Source of the DNA: Bacteroidota bacterium
Lineage (GTDB): Bacteria > Bacteroidota > Bacteroidia > Sphingobacteriales > Sphingobacteriaceae
Direction: 5' to 3'
Assembly (NCBI GenBank): GCA_013288685.1
Contig: JABDBM010000004.1
Coordinates: 1 to 64,000, forward strand
DNA: 64,000 nucleotides
Positions 52,862-61,226 of this stretch are shown piece after piece; position 1 is the stretch's first letter, and every line of letters begins with the position of its first letter. Under the pieces are notes generated by a model. It was given only the letters and a program-made list of their open reading frames with translations, was not told where the DNA came from and made no database searches. The position numbers and the translations under genes are program-made.

Positions 52862-52964
52862 TAAAAATTCCATTTGTAAACAGAATAGTATTTCGTGATG
52901 CCATACAACATTTATACTACAACTTCGGATAATACATTGAATTTAAGTTTATTGTATTTAAAAT

Positions 52965-52999
52965 AAAAAAGCCACCCGCTTATGCAGATGGCTTTTTTT
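52965..52999 (-). terminator. Intrinsic terminator of the small secreted protein gene
   Basis: AAAAAAGCCA and TGGCTTTTTT form a stem across a 14-nt loop, with an A-run on one side and T-run on the other, so it can work in either direction. It follows the 78-aa gene by 15 nt on the minus strand and insulates the glycoside operon. Confidence 0.75.
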
Positions 53000-53014
53000 G
53001 TTTTAAATGAGGAG

Positions 53015-53251
53015 TTAGTGTTTATCTTCCACCTTCTTTGTTGTTTTCACCATGTGGCCATTCACTTCAGTTTTATGTTTTACTTTATAACCATTATAGC
53101 GTTTGTGCCTGCTAAAGGTGTTGTGTACTTTTTCCCCTATGGTAGAAGTCTTTCTTACCTTTTCCTTCTCTTTATCTTTATGTTCTGTTTGTGCAAAGGC
53201 TGTTAAGCCAATTGTACAAACCATTACTAATACTGCAATTATTTTTTTCAT
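53015..53251 (-). CDS. Small secreted Lys/His-rich protein, unknown function
   Basis: I choose the ATG at 53251-53249 (78 aa), which gives a normal signal peptide, MKKIIAVLVMVCTIGLTAFA; the track start adds eleven residues. The mature part of about 57 residues is highly charged: HKDKEKEKVRK, then a repeat-like HKRYNGYKVKHKTEVNGH and KTTKKVEDKH. No family is recognised. It has its own terminator and lies between the desaturase and the glycoside operon. Confidence 0.65.
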   Translation of the reverse strand: MKKIIAVLVMVCTIGLTAFAQTEHKDKEKEKVRKTSTIGEKVHNTFSRHKRYNGYKVKHKTEVNGHMVKTTKKVEDKH

Positions 53252-53320
53252 GATTTTGATGTTTATTTCTTTATAAACCATCAATAATGAAAAATGTTTT
53301 ACTTTAAGTTAATGTTAGAA

Positions 53321-53340
53321 ATTAGAGGCTGGAGATTAGA
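53321..53340. repeat. ATTAGAGGYTGGAGATTAGA repeat, copy 1
   Basis: This 20-mer recurs at 54572-54591 with a single C/T difference. Around it, GTTAGAAATTAGAG and complementary CTCTAATCTTT (53362-53372) belong to the same phrase family. It lies just beyond the 3' end of the desaturase gene. Confidence 0.7.
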
Positions 53341-53377
53341 AAAAAGTAATGTTAGAACTGTCTCTAATCTTTACCTA

Positions 53378-54448
53378 TCAATCAACAATCAAAATAGATT
53401 CTTCTGGAACCGCGATTACCTTTGCAACAGCAACCGGCGCATTTACATACTCGGCAAAAAACTGCTTTTTCGAGTCGCGGTATGAGCTTACAGCACCTAT
53501 CATACTCATAAATTTGATATAATACCAGGCAGTATCAACCTGGTAAGCCTTAAAGCCTGAACGGGCGCTATTGGGAAACAGGTGATGGTTATTATGCCAT
53601 TCGCCAGCCACAAAACCCGGCCATATCTGGTTGATCGACATATCTTCGCGGTTATGATCTACTCCATCGCGGCGTTTATCCTTGCCTTTGCCGTGCCCTT
53701 CATAATTAAAGGTACGCACGCCCACTGCCCAAAACCCAGCTGCAGCAAACATGGTGCAAGCAAGCGGAAAACCCCCGATTAAAAAGAACGCTGTAAACCA
53801 AAAGCCCCAGTTAAGCACAATAGCCAGCATGGTGCGGCCAGGGTTGCAAATGGTACCAAACTTTTGATATTGTGCGTAGGTATTGGGGGTAATTCCAACA
53901 TGATCCATTAAAGTTACACAGCGTGCATAGTCCTTTTCGCTCATGTTACGGTTTATTGGCTGGTGGTTTACATCGGCCAGAAAACAATACAGGAAGCCGC
54001 CATTGGCATTATATGGGTCGCCGGGCTGGTCGGACAGTGCATGGTGCACATGATGCGATACAGCGTATATCTCTTCGGGAATAATACGTAATGTTAAATT
54101 TTGCGTAAAAAACCGCCAGAATTTGTTGCGAAATTTATAAGCACTATGCGTGCAATAACGGTGATGCCAGACGGTACCATGGGAGCCCATGACAATCATA
54201 CTGTAACAAAACGCGATAATGAGATGAGTAATTGTCAGGTACTTAAATACAAACAATACAAAAAAAGGAGCAAGACATGCGACTAACATCCAGCTGGTAA
54301 AAGAAAGCCAGTTTTTTTTATCCTTGAAAATATTTAACCTGGAAAAAAATTCTTTGAAAATTTGATTTTGGGTTGGTTTTGTTAGTTCACCATTGGTATC
54401 TCTCCAGCCATACGAGGGCGGTTCGAGTACATTTTTTAAAAAAGTCAT
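53378..54448 (-). CDS. Membrane fatty acid desaturase (acyl-CoA delta-9-like)
   Basis: The 356-aa protein has about four membrane segments and three histidine boxes of the di-iron desaturases: HRYCTH (His96-His101), HHVHH (His132-His136) and EWHNNHH in the last third. This pattern and length fit stearoyl-CoA/acyl-lipid desaturases that introduce a double bond into membrane fatty acids using ferredoxin- or cytochrome-type electron donors, none of which is encoded nearby. It is monocistronic, divergent from the TonB receptor. A CTAAAGGTA promoter-like element lies 54 nt upstream. Confidence 0.9.
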   Translation of the reverse strand: MTFLKNVLEPPSYGWRDTNGELTKPTQNQIFKEFFSRLNIFKDKKNWLSFTSWMLVACLAPFFVLFVFKYLTITHLIIAFCYSMIVMGSHGTVWHHRYCTHSAYKFRNKFWRFFTQNLTLRIIPEEIYAVSHHVHHALSDQPGDPYNANGGFLYCFLADVNHQPINRNMSEKDYARCVTLMDHVGITPNTYAQYQKFGTICNPGRTMLAIVLNWGFWFTAFFLIGGFPLACTMFAAAGFWAVGVRTFNYEGHGKGKDKRRDGVDHNREDMSINQIWPGFVAGEWHNNHHLFPNSARSGFKAYQVDTAWYYIKFMSMIGAVSSYRDSKKQFFAEYVNAPVAVAKVIAVPEESILIVD

Positions 54449-54702
54449 TAAATGGGGGAGATCAGTTTTTATGTTTATAACCGTATCTTAATGATAACGT
54501 ACTAAAGGTAGACTAAATTACTTAAACATGACAATAAATAAAACATTTTTAATATATATGATCCTTAGATGATTAGAGGTTGGAGATTAGAGATTAGACG
54601 ATAGTCATAGCCGGAAAAGGGCGTGAAGAGCATCGGAAAAGTGAGTAAAGCCTGAAAACGGGATAATTTGCCACAGCCATCAGCATACCACTCCTGCGCT
54701 TA
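54449..54702. other. Divergent intergenic region, desaturase side
   Basis: The 338-bp gap between desaturase and TonB receptor contains no gene. On the desaturase side, CTAAAGGTA at 54502-54510 gives a minus-strand -7-like TACCTTTA at 54503-54510. At 54572-54600 lies the second copy of the GATTAGAGGTTGGAGATTAGA phrase followed by AGATTAGACGATAG. The TonB side is described under the Fur-like boxes and promoter. Confidence 0.5.
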
Positions 54703-54703
54703 T

Positions 54704-54718
54704 TTAAACTAATTCTAA
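54704..54718 (+). promoter_or_regulatory. Fur-like box, upstream copy
   Basis: TTAAACTAATTCTAA has the same 5-5-5 geometry as the downstream copy, TTAGA-n5-TCTAA, with one mismatch in the left arm. It lies upstream of the -33-like TTTG. Iron-repressor control would fit a siderophore receptor. Confidence 0.4.
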
Positions 54719-54725
54719 ATAATAT

Positions 54726-54755
54726 TTTGAAATCCAAAGCCGCGTTATATCTTTG
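54726..54755 (+). promoter_or_regulatory. Bacteroidota-type promoter of the TonB receptor
   Basis: TTTG at 54726-54729 and TATCTTTG at 54748-54755 match the -33 TTTG and -7 TAnnTTTG elements with an 18-bp spacer, close to the 19-21 bp usual for the primary sigma factor of this phylum. The predicted start is a few bases further, within or next to the second Fur-like box. Confidence 0.6.
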
Positions 54756-54762
54756 CGCTTAA

Positions 54763-54777
54763 TTAGACTTAATCTAA
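54763..54777 (+). promoter_or_regulatory. Fur-like box, downstream copy
   Basis: TTAGACTTAATCTAA is a perfect TTAGA-n5-TCTAA inverted repeat lying immediately after the -7 element and nine bases before the ATG. A repressor bound here would block transcription initiation. Confidence 0.5.
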
Positions 54778-54786
54778 ATAAAAGCA

Positions 54787-57225
54787 ATGAAAAAACTCGA
54801 CACCATAGTTCTTAAACTGACTTTCTTTATCTTAATCCTCTGCAATACCGTTAAAGCGGACGACCTTACCAGCGGTAAAATATCTGGAACAATCACAACA
54901 TCCGACGGCAAGCCAGCAGCGTTTGTAACCGTAGCCATTAAAGAAATAAACAGGGCAACCGTTACCGCTGACGACGGCAGCTTTGTAATCACCAATATTA
55001 AGGCCGGCAATTATACTTTGGTCGTTTCATTTATCGGCGCAAAAAGCCAGGAAAAGTATATTACCGTAACGGCGTCAAAAATTACAACAGCAAACTTTAT
55101 CCTTTCCGAAAACTCATCGCAACTAAATGAGGTAATCATAAGTGCGAATAAAAGGCCCAAGCCAGTATCGGCAGACAAAGCGAATATCCGCTCTCTTGAT
55201 CTTCCTCAAAGTACCGGGACGGTAAACAGCCGCGTTATTGAAGACCAGCAAATTAACCGCCTGGGCGATGCCGTTAAAAACGTAAGCGGCGTTTCGTTAA
55301 CGCAAACACGGGGAGGCGTAGGCGAAACGTTTTCGGCTCGCGGATACAGCATTGGTATAACCGGCGCATCGGGCAGTATTTTTAAGGATGGCGTGCTGAC
55401 CAATACGGCAGGTTTCCCTGAAGCCAGCACACTGGAATCGGTAGAAATCCTGAAAGGTAGCGCGGCGCTGCTTTATGGCAACGTCTCGGGCGGGCTTATT
55501 ATTAATATGGTTACTAAAAAACCTAAGTTTGATTACGGTGGCGAGGTTTCCATGCGGTATGGAAGCTACAATATGTTTAAACCAAGCTTTGATGTTTACG
55601 GGCCGGTTAGCGAAAACACGGCTTTCAGATTGATAGGCGTTTATGAAAACGATGGTAGTTACCGCAACCATGTGTATACCATACGGAAATATGTAAACCC
55701 CTCTTTATTGTTTAACCTGGGCAAAAAAACTACGTTGCTGGTTGAGGGGGATTATTTGCGTGAAAGTCTGACGCCTGATTTCGGTATAGGATCGTTAAAT
55801 AACGGGAGGGCTATTCCAACTATGGTGGCGCGATCTCAATACATTAATACTTCATGGGCTTACAGCCACATGAACCAGTTTTCGGGAATGGCAACTTTAA
55901 ACCATCAGTTTAATGATAACTGGCATTTAAATGCGATCATATCCGGACAAGGTACTGATATTGATTCGTACCAGGCCAGTTTACCCAATACCGTAAGTGC
56001 AACCGGCGAATGGAGCAGGGGGCTGGCCCGTGCAAACACCGTTGAAAATGATTATACAGGGCAAGTGAATTTAACAGGAAAATTCACTACCGGAACAGTA
56101 AGCCATCAGGTATTAATTGGAACGGATGCCACCAAAGTGCTAAATATCACCAACGGATACAGTATTAATGGCAAAAACATCAGCACCTATGTTTATGATA
56201 AGATAAACACCATCGACCTGACCAAGTATACACAACGTACAGATATTCCAAATGCTTTGGATACATCGCGCACCACAGCGCCGGTTTACCGTTTGGGCGC
56301 TTATGCCCAGGACCTGGTAAGTATCACCAATAAAATAAAAGTGCTGGCCGGAATAAGATGGTCGTGGCAGCAAACTTATCAAACCAATATTCAATACCTG
56401 CTGACACAAACATCGGCCGGCGGCACGGCCATAACCCGGTACGACCGGGCGTTTACGCCGAAAGTGGCATTTATTTATGAGCCGACTACAAACAACTCGT
56501 TCTATTTAAGTTACAGTAATAACTTTATGGTGAACAGCGGCACTGATGTAAATACGGGGCAGGGCCTGAAGCCCTCGCTGGTAAACCAGTACGAGGCCGG
56601 TTCAAAAAACGAACTGTTCGACGGCAAAATTATAGCTAATGTAAGCGTGTACCGCATTATTAACAGCAACCTGGCCGTTGTAGCGCCTTTTAAAGCCGAC
56701 GGCACCATCAACAGTGACAATACCATAAAACAACTGGATGGAGAAACCACCAGCGATGGTGTTGATGTAGATATAACGGGACACCTTTCAAAAAACTTTT
56801 ATTTTATTACCGGCTATTCCTATAACAACGCACGGTACACAAAAACAACCGGCTTAAAAGGATCACCGCTATTGGGCGAACGGTTAGTAATTAGCCCGGT
56901 GAGCACTGCCAATGCTACCTTGTTTTATACCTTTACCAATCCGGGGCTTAAAGGATTTAAGGTTGGCGCAACTGCATTTTACACCGGGAACAGGATGGCG
57001 GGCTATAACAACACCGTTGGCCAGGCGCAGGCCTACAGCAGGCTGGTACCGGTTAGCGGCTTTACCACGCTCGATCTTTCGGCCGGGTATACCTATAAAA
57101 AAATATCGCTGCTGGCAAGTGTAACTAATGTAACCAATACGCTGAATTATTTGATACACGATAATTATAGCATTACACCTATTGCACCGCGCCAGTTTTT
57201 AACGACATTGGCTTACCATTTTTAA
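54787..57225 (+). CDS. TonB-dependent siderophore receptor
   Basis: The 812-aa protein has a signal peptide (residues 1-24, ending TVKA), a CarboxypepD_reg-like domain at about 30-112 (SGTITTSDGKPAAFVTVAI) and a plug at about 125-235 (INRLGDAVKNVSGVSLTQT, GFPEASTLESVEILKGSAALLYG). A 22-strand barrel with the siderophore-receptor style SVYRIINSNLAV and a terminal aromatic residue (LAYHF) follows. Substrate is probably a ferric siderophore; no SusD partner or biosynthesis genes are nearby. Promoter and Fur-like boxes upstream fit iron control. It converges on the next gene with 14 bp between stops. Confidence 0.92.
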   Translation: MKKLDTIVLKLTFFILILCNTVKADDLTSGKISGTITTSDGKPAAFVTVAIKEINRATVTADDGSFVITNIKAGNYTLVVSFIGAKSQEKYITVTASKITTANFILSENSSQLNEVIISANKRPKPVSADKANIRSLDLPQSTGTVNSRVIEDQQINRLGDAVKNVSGVSLTQTRGGVGETFSARGYSIGITGASGSIFKDGVLTNTAGFPEASTLESVEILKGSAALLYGNVSGGLIINMVTKKPKFDYGGEVSMRYGSYNMFKPSFDVYGPVSENTAFRLIGVYENDGSYRNHVYTIRKYVNPSLLFNLGKKTTLLVEGDYLRESLTPDFGIGSLNNGRAIPTMVARSQYINTSWAYSHMNQFSGMATLNHQFNDNWHLNAIISGQGTDIDSYQASLPNTVSATGEWSRGLARANTVENDYTGQVNLTGKFTTGTVSHQVLIGTDATKVLNITNGYSINGKNISTYVYDKINTIDLTKYTQRTDIPNALDTSRTTAPVYRLGAYAQDLVSITNKIKVLAGIRWSWQQTYQTNIQYLLTQTSAGGTAITRYDRAFTPKVAFIYEPTTNNSFYLSYSNNFMVNSGTDVNTGQGLKPSLVNQYEAGSKNELFDGKIIANVSVYRIINSNLAVVAPFKADGTINSDNTIKQLDGETTSDGVDVDITGHLSKNFYFITGYSYNNARYTKTTGLKGSPLLGERLVISPVSTANATLFYTFTNPGLKGFKVGATAFYTGNRMAGYNNTVGQAQAYSRLVPVSGFTTLDLSAGYTYKKISLLASVTNVTNTLNYLIHDNYSITPIAPRQFLTTLAYHF

Positions 57226-57239
57226 CAGAAAGGTAAATC

Positions 57240-60074
57240 CTAATAAATAAAACTTCCATCACCGCGCCTGCGCAACTGTTTACCATTGCGGGTTGGCACG
57301 CCGCTCCATTTTTGCAGGTTGAGCACAAAGCTCACCATCAAATACCTGCTTAGGGCGTTGGTTTTGGTGTCGGTGATGGAAGTTTGGGTAATTACCCGGT
57401 TAATGAAATTGTTCTGGTCGAAAATATCGAATGCCGAGATTCTTAAAATACCATTCTTCCGTTTAAAAAACTCTTGTTCCAGGTAAGCATTCATTACAAA
57501 AGGGTTTTTCGAAACGTTTGAACTTATACCGCTGATATAATTTTTGCTTGCGCTGTAACCAATAGTAAGTGTTCTTGATTTAAGCAGGAAAAACCGGCCA
57601 TCTACGCTTAACGCTGTTGTTTTTATATTACTATTGACGGAGTTCGGTAGGGTGTTATTTGATTTATTAACATCGTACGAAATATAGGGGTTTACTTCCA
57701 GCCAGTCGTTCGGGTCAATTCGCGGACCAAACCGCTCGTTGAAACGCCAACCGGTTACAACGTTCTCGATATTATTGCTCATACCCAACGAGTGGGTATA
57801 AGAGACCAAACCATTCAGCGCCAGGTTGTACGAACGGTCATCCGACTGTTTGGAAATATTGTAATTGGCCAGCATCGAACGGCCGCCGCTCAGGTTTACA
57901 TAATGCGTTTCATACAGGAAACTATGCAACGCCGGCTGCGCCACCTGTACTACGTTGCTCACAATCTGATCTTCGTAAAAGCTGGTATTGATATTGGCGG
58001 ATAAATTCAACTTCGAATTAGGCATGTAATTATTGTAGATGGTATTGATGCTATGCTTAAAGGAAGGTGACAAATCGGGATTACCAAATACCGGACTTTG
58101 CGGGTCGGAATAATCAGGCAATGGTTGTATTTGAGTAAACGTTGGCTCGGTTGGCGCACCTGAATAGTTGATTGATATACGATGTTGCCGCGACCATACG
58201 TATTGAAACCTGAAAATAGGGATCAGGTAAAAATCATTCCGGTTGGATGATGTGGACTTGCTGATATTTGCCCCTTCCAAATGCGCCGGTATGGCCGTAG
58301 CCCCGATAGACAAATTGTACTTTGTTTTATTTAAACGGTAGTTTAACGATATGCGCGATTCGGTAAAGGAATAGCGGTAAACATTGCTCAACGAGTCGAC
58401 TTCCATAGATGTACCATCCGGTCTTATATTGCTGGTGATGGCAGTGTTGTTGTACCCCCTGTAATTGATTTGACCGTTAAATTCCAGTTGCGACAGTTTG
58501 CCCAATGGCTCCACATAGGTAAGGCTGGTGCGGTAGTTTTTGGTGATGTTACTCCTATCCACCGTGCGGTGTACCAGCGAGTCTTTGACCACATTATTCA
58601 ACGAATCTTTATATTGTATTTCAGTATTTTGACCGGTGTTTTGCTGCTGATCGCCATGGGCTAAATTAAACTGGATAGAGATATTGCGGCGCGGTTTCTT
58701 AAAGATGTACTGGTATAAAATAACAGCTCCGTACGTAGGCGTAGAGTTTGTACCGGTTGACATCCCATTGGAAAATTGATTCTGCAAACCTGTTTGGTTA
58801 TACTGCGTATTGTTGCTGGTATTGCTGCCGGTATAGCTAAAGCTTGGCGTTATGCGCAAAAAATTACTGCTGTCGGGTGTGTATTCCAGTTCGAAACTGG
58901 CAGTGTGGGTTTTATTGTTGTTGGTGCCCGTGCTTTGCCTGCTAAAATCGGTAGTGCCCAGCGAGCTAAAAGTTTGCCCAACGCTGTTGTTTATGGAATT
59001 TACATCGTTAAAGGTATAGCGGTAGCTGGCATTCACCTGTACTGATTTGCTCCATTGATCGCGATAATTAAATGACGGGCCTCCCGATGTGGTGGTACCC
59101 CCACTCCCACCCGATGTACTGTTCCCGGTTGCTGTGCCGCCGGCGCCGTTTCCGCCGCCGCCTGCTGCTTGCCCGTTGGCCCCGGCATTAAGCCCGGTGC
59201 TGGCCACGCCATTTACCGTATTACGGATATTGCCGATTAGGCCCAGTTGCTCATTGGCATTTATCCGCTGCGCAAACAGCCGTTCGTCGTACCGGTCATC
59301 ATCTCCCGCACTGGCGGTGGCACGCACAATATTGCCAACCGATCTATCGGCACGAGTGGTAATATTCAATACTTTAGTGGGGTCGCCGTCTTTAATGCCT
59401 GTGCGGCCGGACTGGTCGCCGTAGTCGTCAACAATTTGAATTTTCTCTACGATGTCAGCTGGCAGGGTTTGAATGGCCTGCGCTACGTCGCCACCTGCGT
59501 AATCTTTTCCATTAAGCCGGGCCTTGGTTACCTGCTGGCCCTGGTGGGTTAAGGTGCCGTCGGAACCGACTTCCATTCCCTCCATCTTTTTTAGCAGTTC
59601 ATCAACTGTTGCATTTTCGCGTACTTTATAATCGCTGGCGCGGTATTCAACGGTATCTGTTTTATAAGTAATGCTGGGCGCGCCGTTAATTTTAACCTCT
59701 TTCAGCATATTCACATCGTTTTTTAAAACCACCGGATCTAAAATTATCCGTTTTACCGCATCATTGTTTAAATACCGCCTTACCGAAGTGGCCAGCCCTA
59801 TTGATTTTATGGTGATGACAAAGGTGGCCATTTTTACATTTTTAAACACAAAAACGCCATCCTCGTTGGTAGCAGCATGCAACGTGTCCCTTTTGGACAC
59901 CAGCGTTATGGTGGCGCCAATAACAGTTAGGCCATCGAGGCCTTTAACAATGCCGCTTACTTCGCGCAGCGGTAATGGTGGCGGCGCTTGTGTTTGCGGC
60001 CTGGAACGTGCCTGTTGTGCAAACAAGCCGGCAGAAAGCAGTATCAGTAAACTTGTAATAATTATGCGGCTCAT
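57240..60074 (-). CDS. Outer membrane beta-barrel protein with CarboxypepD_reg and plug-like domain
   Basis: The 944-aa protein has a signal peptide (ending LFAQQ), a Pro/Gln-rich linker, a CarboxypepD_reg-like domain (VSGIVKGLDGLTVIGATITL), a TonB-plug-like region (VDELLKKMEGMEVGSDGTLT) and a long barrel of the OMP_b-brl_3 type. Residues about 290-340 contain a Gly/Ser/Thr-rich insert (GANGQAAGGGGNGAGG and TSGGSGGTTTSGG). This family is related to TonB receptors but its members lack a known ligand. It is 31 bp downstream of a Gly-rich DOMON-like protein gene, and the pair is probably one export or adhesion unit. No SusD partner is present. Confidence 0.85.
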   Translation of the reverse strand: MSRIIITSLLILLSAGLFAQQARSRPQTQAPPPLPLREVSGIVKGLDGLTVIGATITLVSKRDTLHAATNEDGVFVFKNVKMATFVITIKSIGLATSVRRYLNNDAVKRIILDPVVLKNDVNMLKEVKINGAPSITYKTDTVEYRASDYKVRENATVDELLKKMEGMEVGSDGTLTHQGQQVTKARLNGKDYAGGDVAQAIQTLPADIVEKIQIVDDYGDQSGRTGIKDGDPTKVLNITTRADRSVGNIVRATASAGDDDRYDERLFAQRINANEQLGLIGNIRNTVNGVASTGLNAGANGQAAGGGGNGAGGTATGNSTSGGSGGTTTSGGPSFNYRDQWSKSVQVNASYRYTFNDVNSINNSVGQTFSSLGTTDFSRQSTGTNNNKTHTASFELEYTPDSSNFLRITPSFSYTGSNTSNNTQYNQTGLQNQFSNGMSTGTNSTPTYGAVILYQYIFKKPRRNISIQFNLAHGDQQQNTGQNTEIQYKDSLNNVVKDSLVHRTVDRSNITKNYRTSLTYVEPLGKLSQLEFNGQINYRGYNNTAITSNIRPDGTSMEVDSLSNVYRYSFTESRISLNYRLNKTKYNLSIGATAIPAHLEGANISKSTSSNRNDFYLIPIFRFQYVWSRQHRISINYSGAPTEPTFTQIQPLPDYSDPQSPVFGNPDLSPSFKHSINTIYNNYMPNSKLNLSANINTSFYEDQIVSNVVQVAQPALHSFLYETHYVNLSGGRSMLANYNISKQSDDRSYNLALNGLVSYTHSLGMSNNIENVVTGWRFNERFGPRIDPNDWLEVNPYISYDVNKSNNTLPNSVNSNIKTTALSVDGRFFLLKSRTLTIGYSASKNYISGISSNVSKNPFVMNAYLEQEFFKRKNGILRISAFDIFDQNNFINRVITQTSITDTKTNALSRYLMVSFVLNLQKWSGVPTRNGKQLRRRGDGSFIY

Positions 60075-60105
60075 GTAATGGGGTATCTAATAGGGGTTCG
60101 GAGTA

Positions 60106-60981
60106 TTATTTCGTCGCTAAAGTGTATTTGGCCCAAAAATCTGTTGGGGTAGTTAAGTCGGCAAAGTCAATATTATTACTTGCTCCACCGCTGTTTCTGC
60201 CACCTGCACCGCCACCCCTTCTGCCACCACCACCTCCTCCGAAACCGCCACCTCCGCCGCCAAATCCGCCCCCGCCATTATCGCCGCCAGCTGCAAGGCC
60301 TTTAAATGCGCCACCCATGTTAACCTGCAAACCGTTTACTTTAATATTGTAGGCAATTTCTTTGATGCTATCGGGCGATATACCCAACACCTTTAGCGGG
60401 ATTGCCAGTTCATAACTGTAATTCCCCAGAGTATCATAACCTATCGCCACTTTAATCCCATACTCGTTGTAGATGGAGATCAGCGTATCGTCCATATCTT
60501 TAAACCCTAAAACCTTAATCTCTTTGGCTGATGAAATGAATTGTCTGTGCGCCGCATTAATGGCAGCGGTATCCGGTGCATCAGTTTGCGCCGCGCCACT
60601 GCGGCTGCCTCTTTGTCCGCGCCCACGGCCTGCCCGTGATATTACCGGGTAAGTAAGGCTATAGGCGTTTTTATCTTTCTTCTTCCCCGCCGTGTTAATC
60701 GTTAGTGTTATCCCGCCTGCCGCAATTTTGGTATTGTTACCCGCATCGGTTGAGGTTACTGCCAGGTACAGGTATTTTTCGTTATTAGATATGGTGTAAA
60801 ACAACCGGGTGCTTTTATTATAAGCCTGGAAGGAGTCTTCCCACTCATTAATCCTGCCGTCAATTTTGACACCAGCAGGCGCCCAAATACTGGTGGCCTG
60901 CACATCCTTTAAATGCGATTGCGCAAATAGTTGATAACCTGAGAGCAAGAATAAAATTGTGAAGAGGCTATTTTTTTTCAT
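60106..60981 (-). CDS. Secreted DOMON/CBM9-like protein with Gly-rich tail
   Basis: The 291-aa protein has a signal peptide (MKKNSLFTILFLLSGYQLFA) and a DOMON/CBM9-like beta-sandwich at about 25-225: GVKIDGRINEWEDSF, FYTISNNEKYLYLAVTSTD and GYDTLGNYSYELAIPLKVLG. An unstructured GGGGGFGGGGGGRRGGG-type tail lies at about 233-268 before a short conserved end (TPTDFWAKYTLA). The Gly tail echoes the Gly-rich insert of the co-encoded barrel protein 31 bp downstream, suggesting contact. The ligand could be haem, a sugar or nothing at all. Confidence 0.7.
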   Translation of the reverse strand: MKKNSLFTILFLLSGYQLFAQSHLKDVQATSIWAPAGVKIDGRINEWEDSFQAYNKSTRLFYTISNNEKYLYLAVTSTDAGNNTKIAAGGITLTINTAGKKKDKNAYSLTYPVISRAGRGRGQRGSRSGAAQTDAPDTAAINAAHRQFISSAKEIKVLGFKDMDDTLISIYNEYGIKVAIGYDTLGNYSYELAIPLKVLGISPDSIKEIAYNIKVNGLQVNMGGAFKGLAAGGDNGGGGFGGGGGGFGGGGGGRRGGGAGGRNSGGASNNIDFADLTTPTDFWAKYTLATK

Positions 60982-61226
60982 CGGGGTATTTATTTAATCA
61001 TCAAAAACAACTATGGTGTAAAATGCATTACTGACTACATAGATACACGGAAGTTTAATTGCTTTTTTTATGTATTAGAATTGTTGCAGAGAGGAGCGGG
61101 AGTCGGGAATCCCGATAACTATCGGGGCGGAAAAGTCCGTGAGTCCGAAAGAAGCTGCAAGGGGTGTTGGATTGAGAGATTATATTCGCTAAAACTCTTG
61201 CGGCTAATGGTTCAAGCTATTCATTA
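60982..61226. repeat. Intergenic region with AGTCCGAAAG repeat
   Basis: No gene is visible in this 245-bp gap. CCCGAT-AACT-ATCGGG is a 6-bp hairpin at 61111-61126, and 61143-61170 (GTCCGAAAGAAGCTGCA...) repeats, in inverted orientation and with few changes, the sequence at 34893-34922. Confidence 0.65.

Noticed and set aside
59089-59424. Plus-strand Pro-rich ORF in the track
   Set aside because: It is the complement of the Gly-rich insert of the barrel protein; the same is true of the Pro-rich ORF at 60122-60352 opposite the Gly-rich tail.
57240-60074. SusC-like receptor
   Set aside because: It has the CarboxypepD_reg and plug-like start, but no SusD partner follows and the barrel resembles the OMP_b-brl_3 group; the neighbour is a DOMON-like protein.
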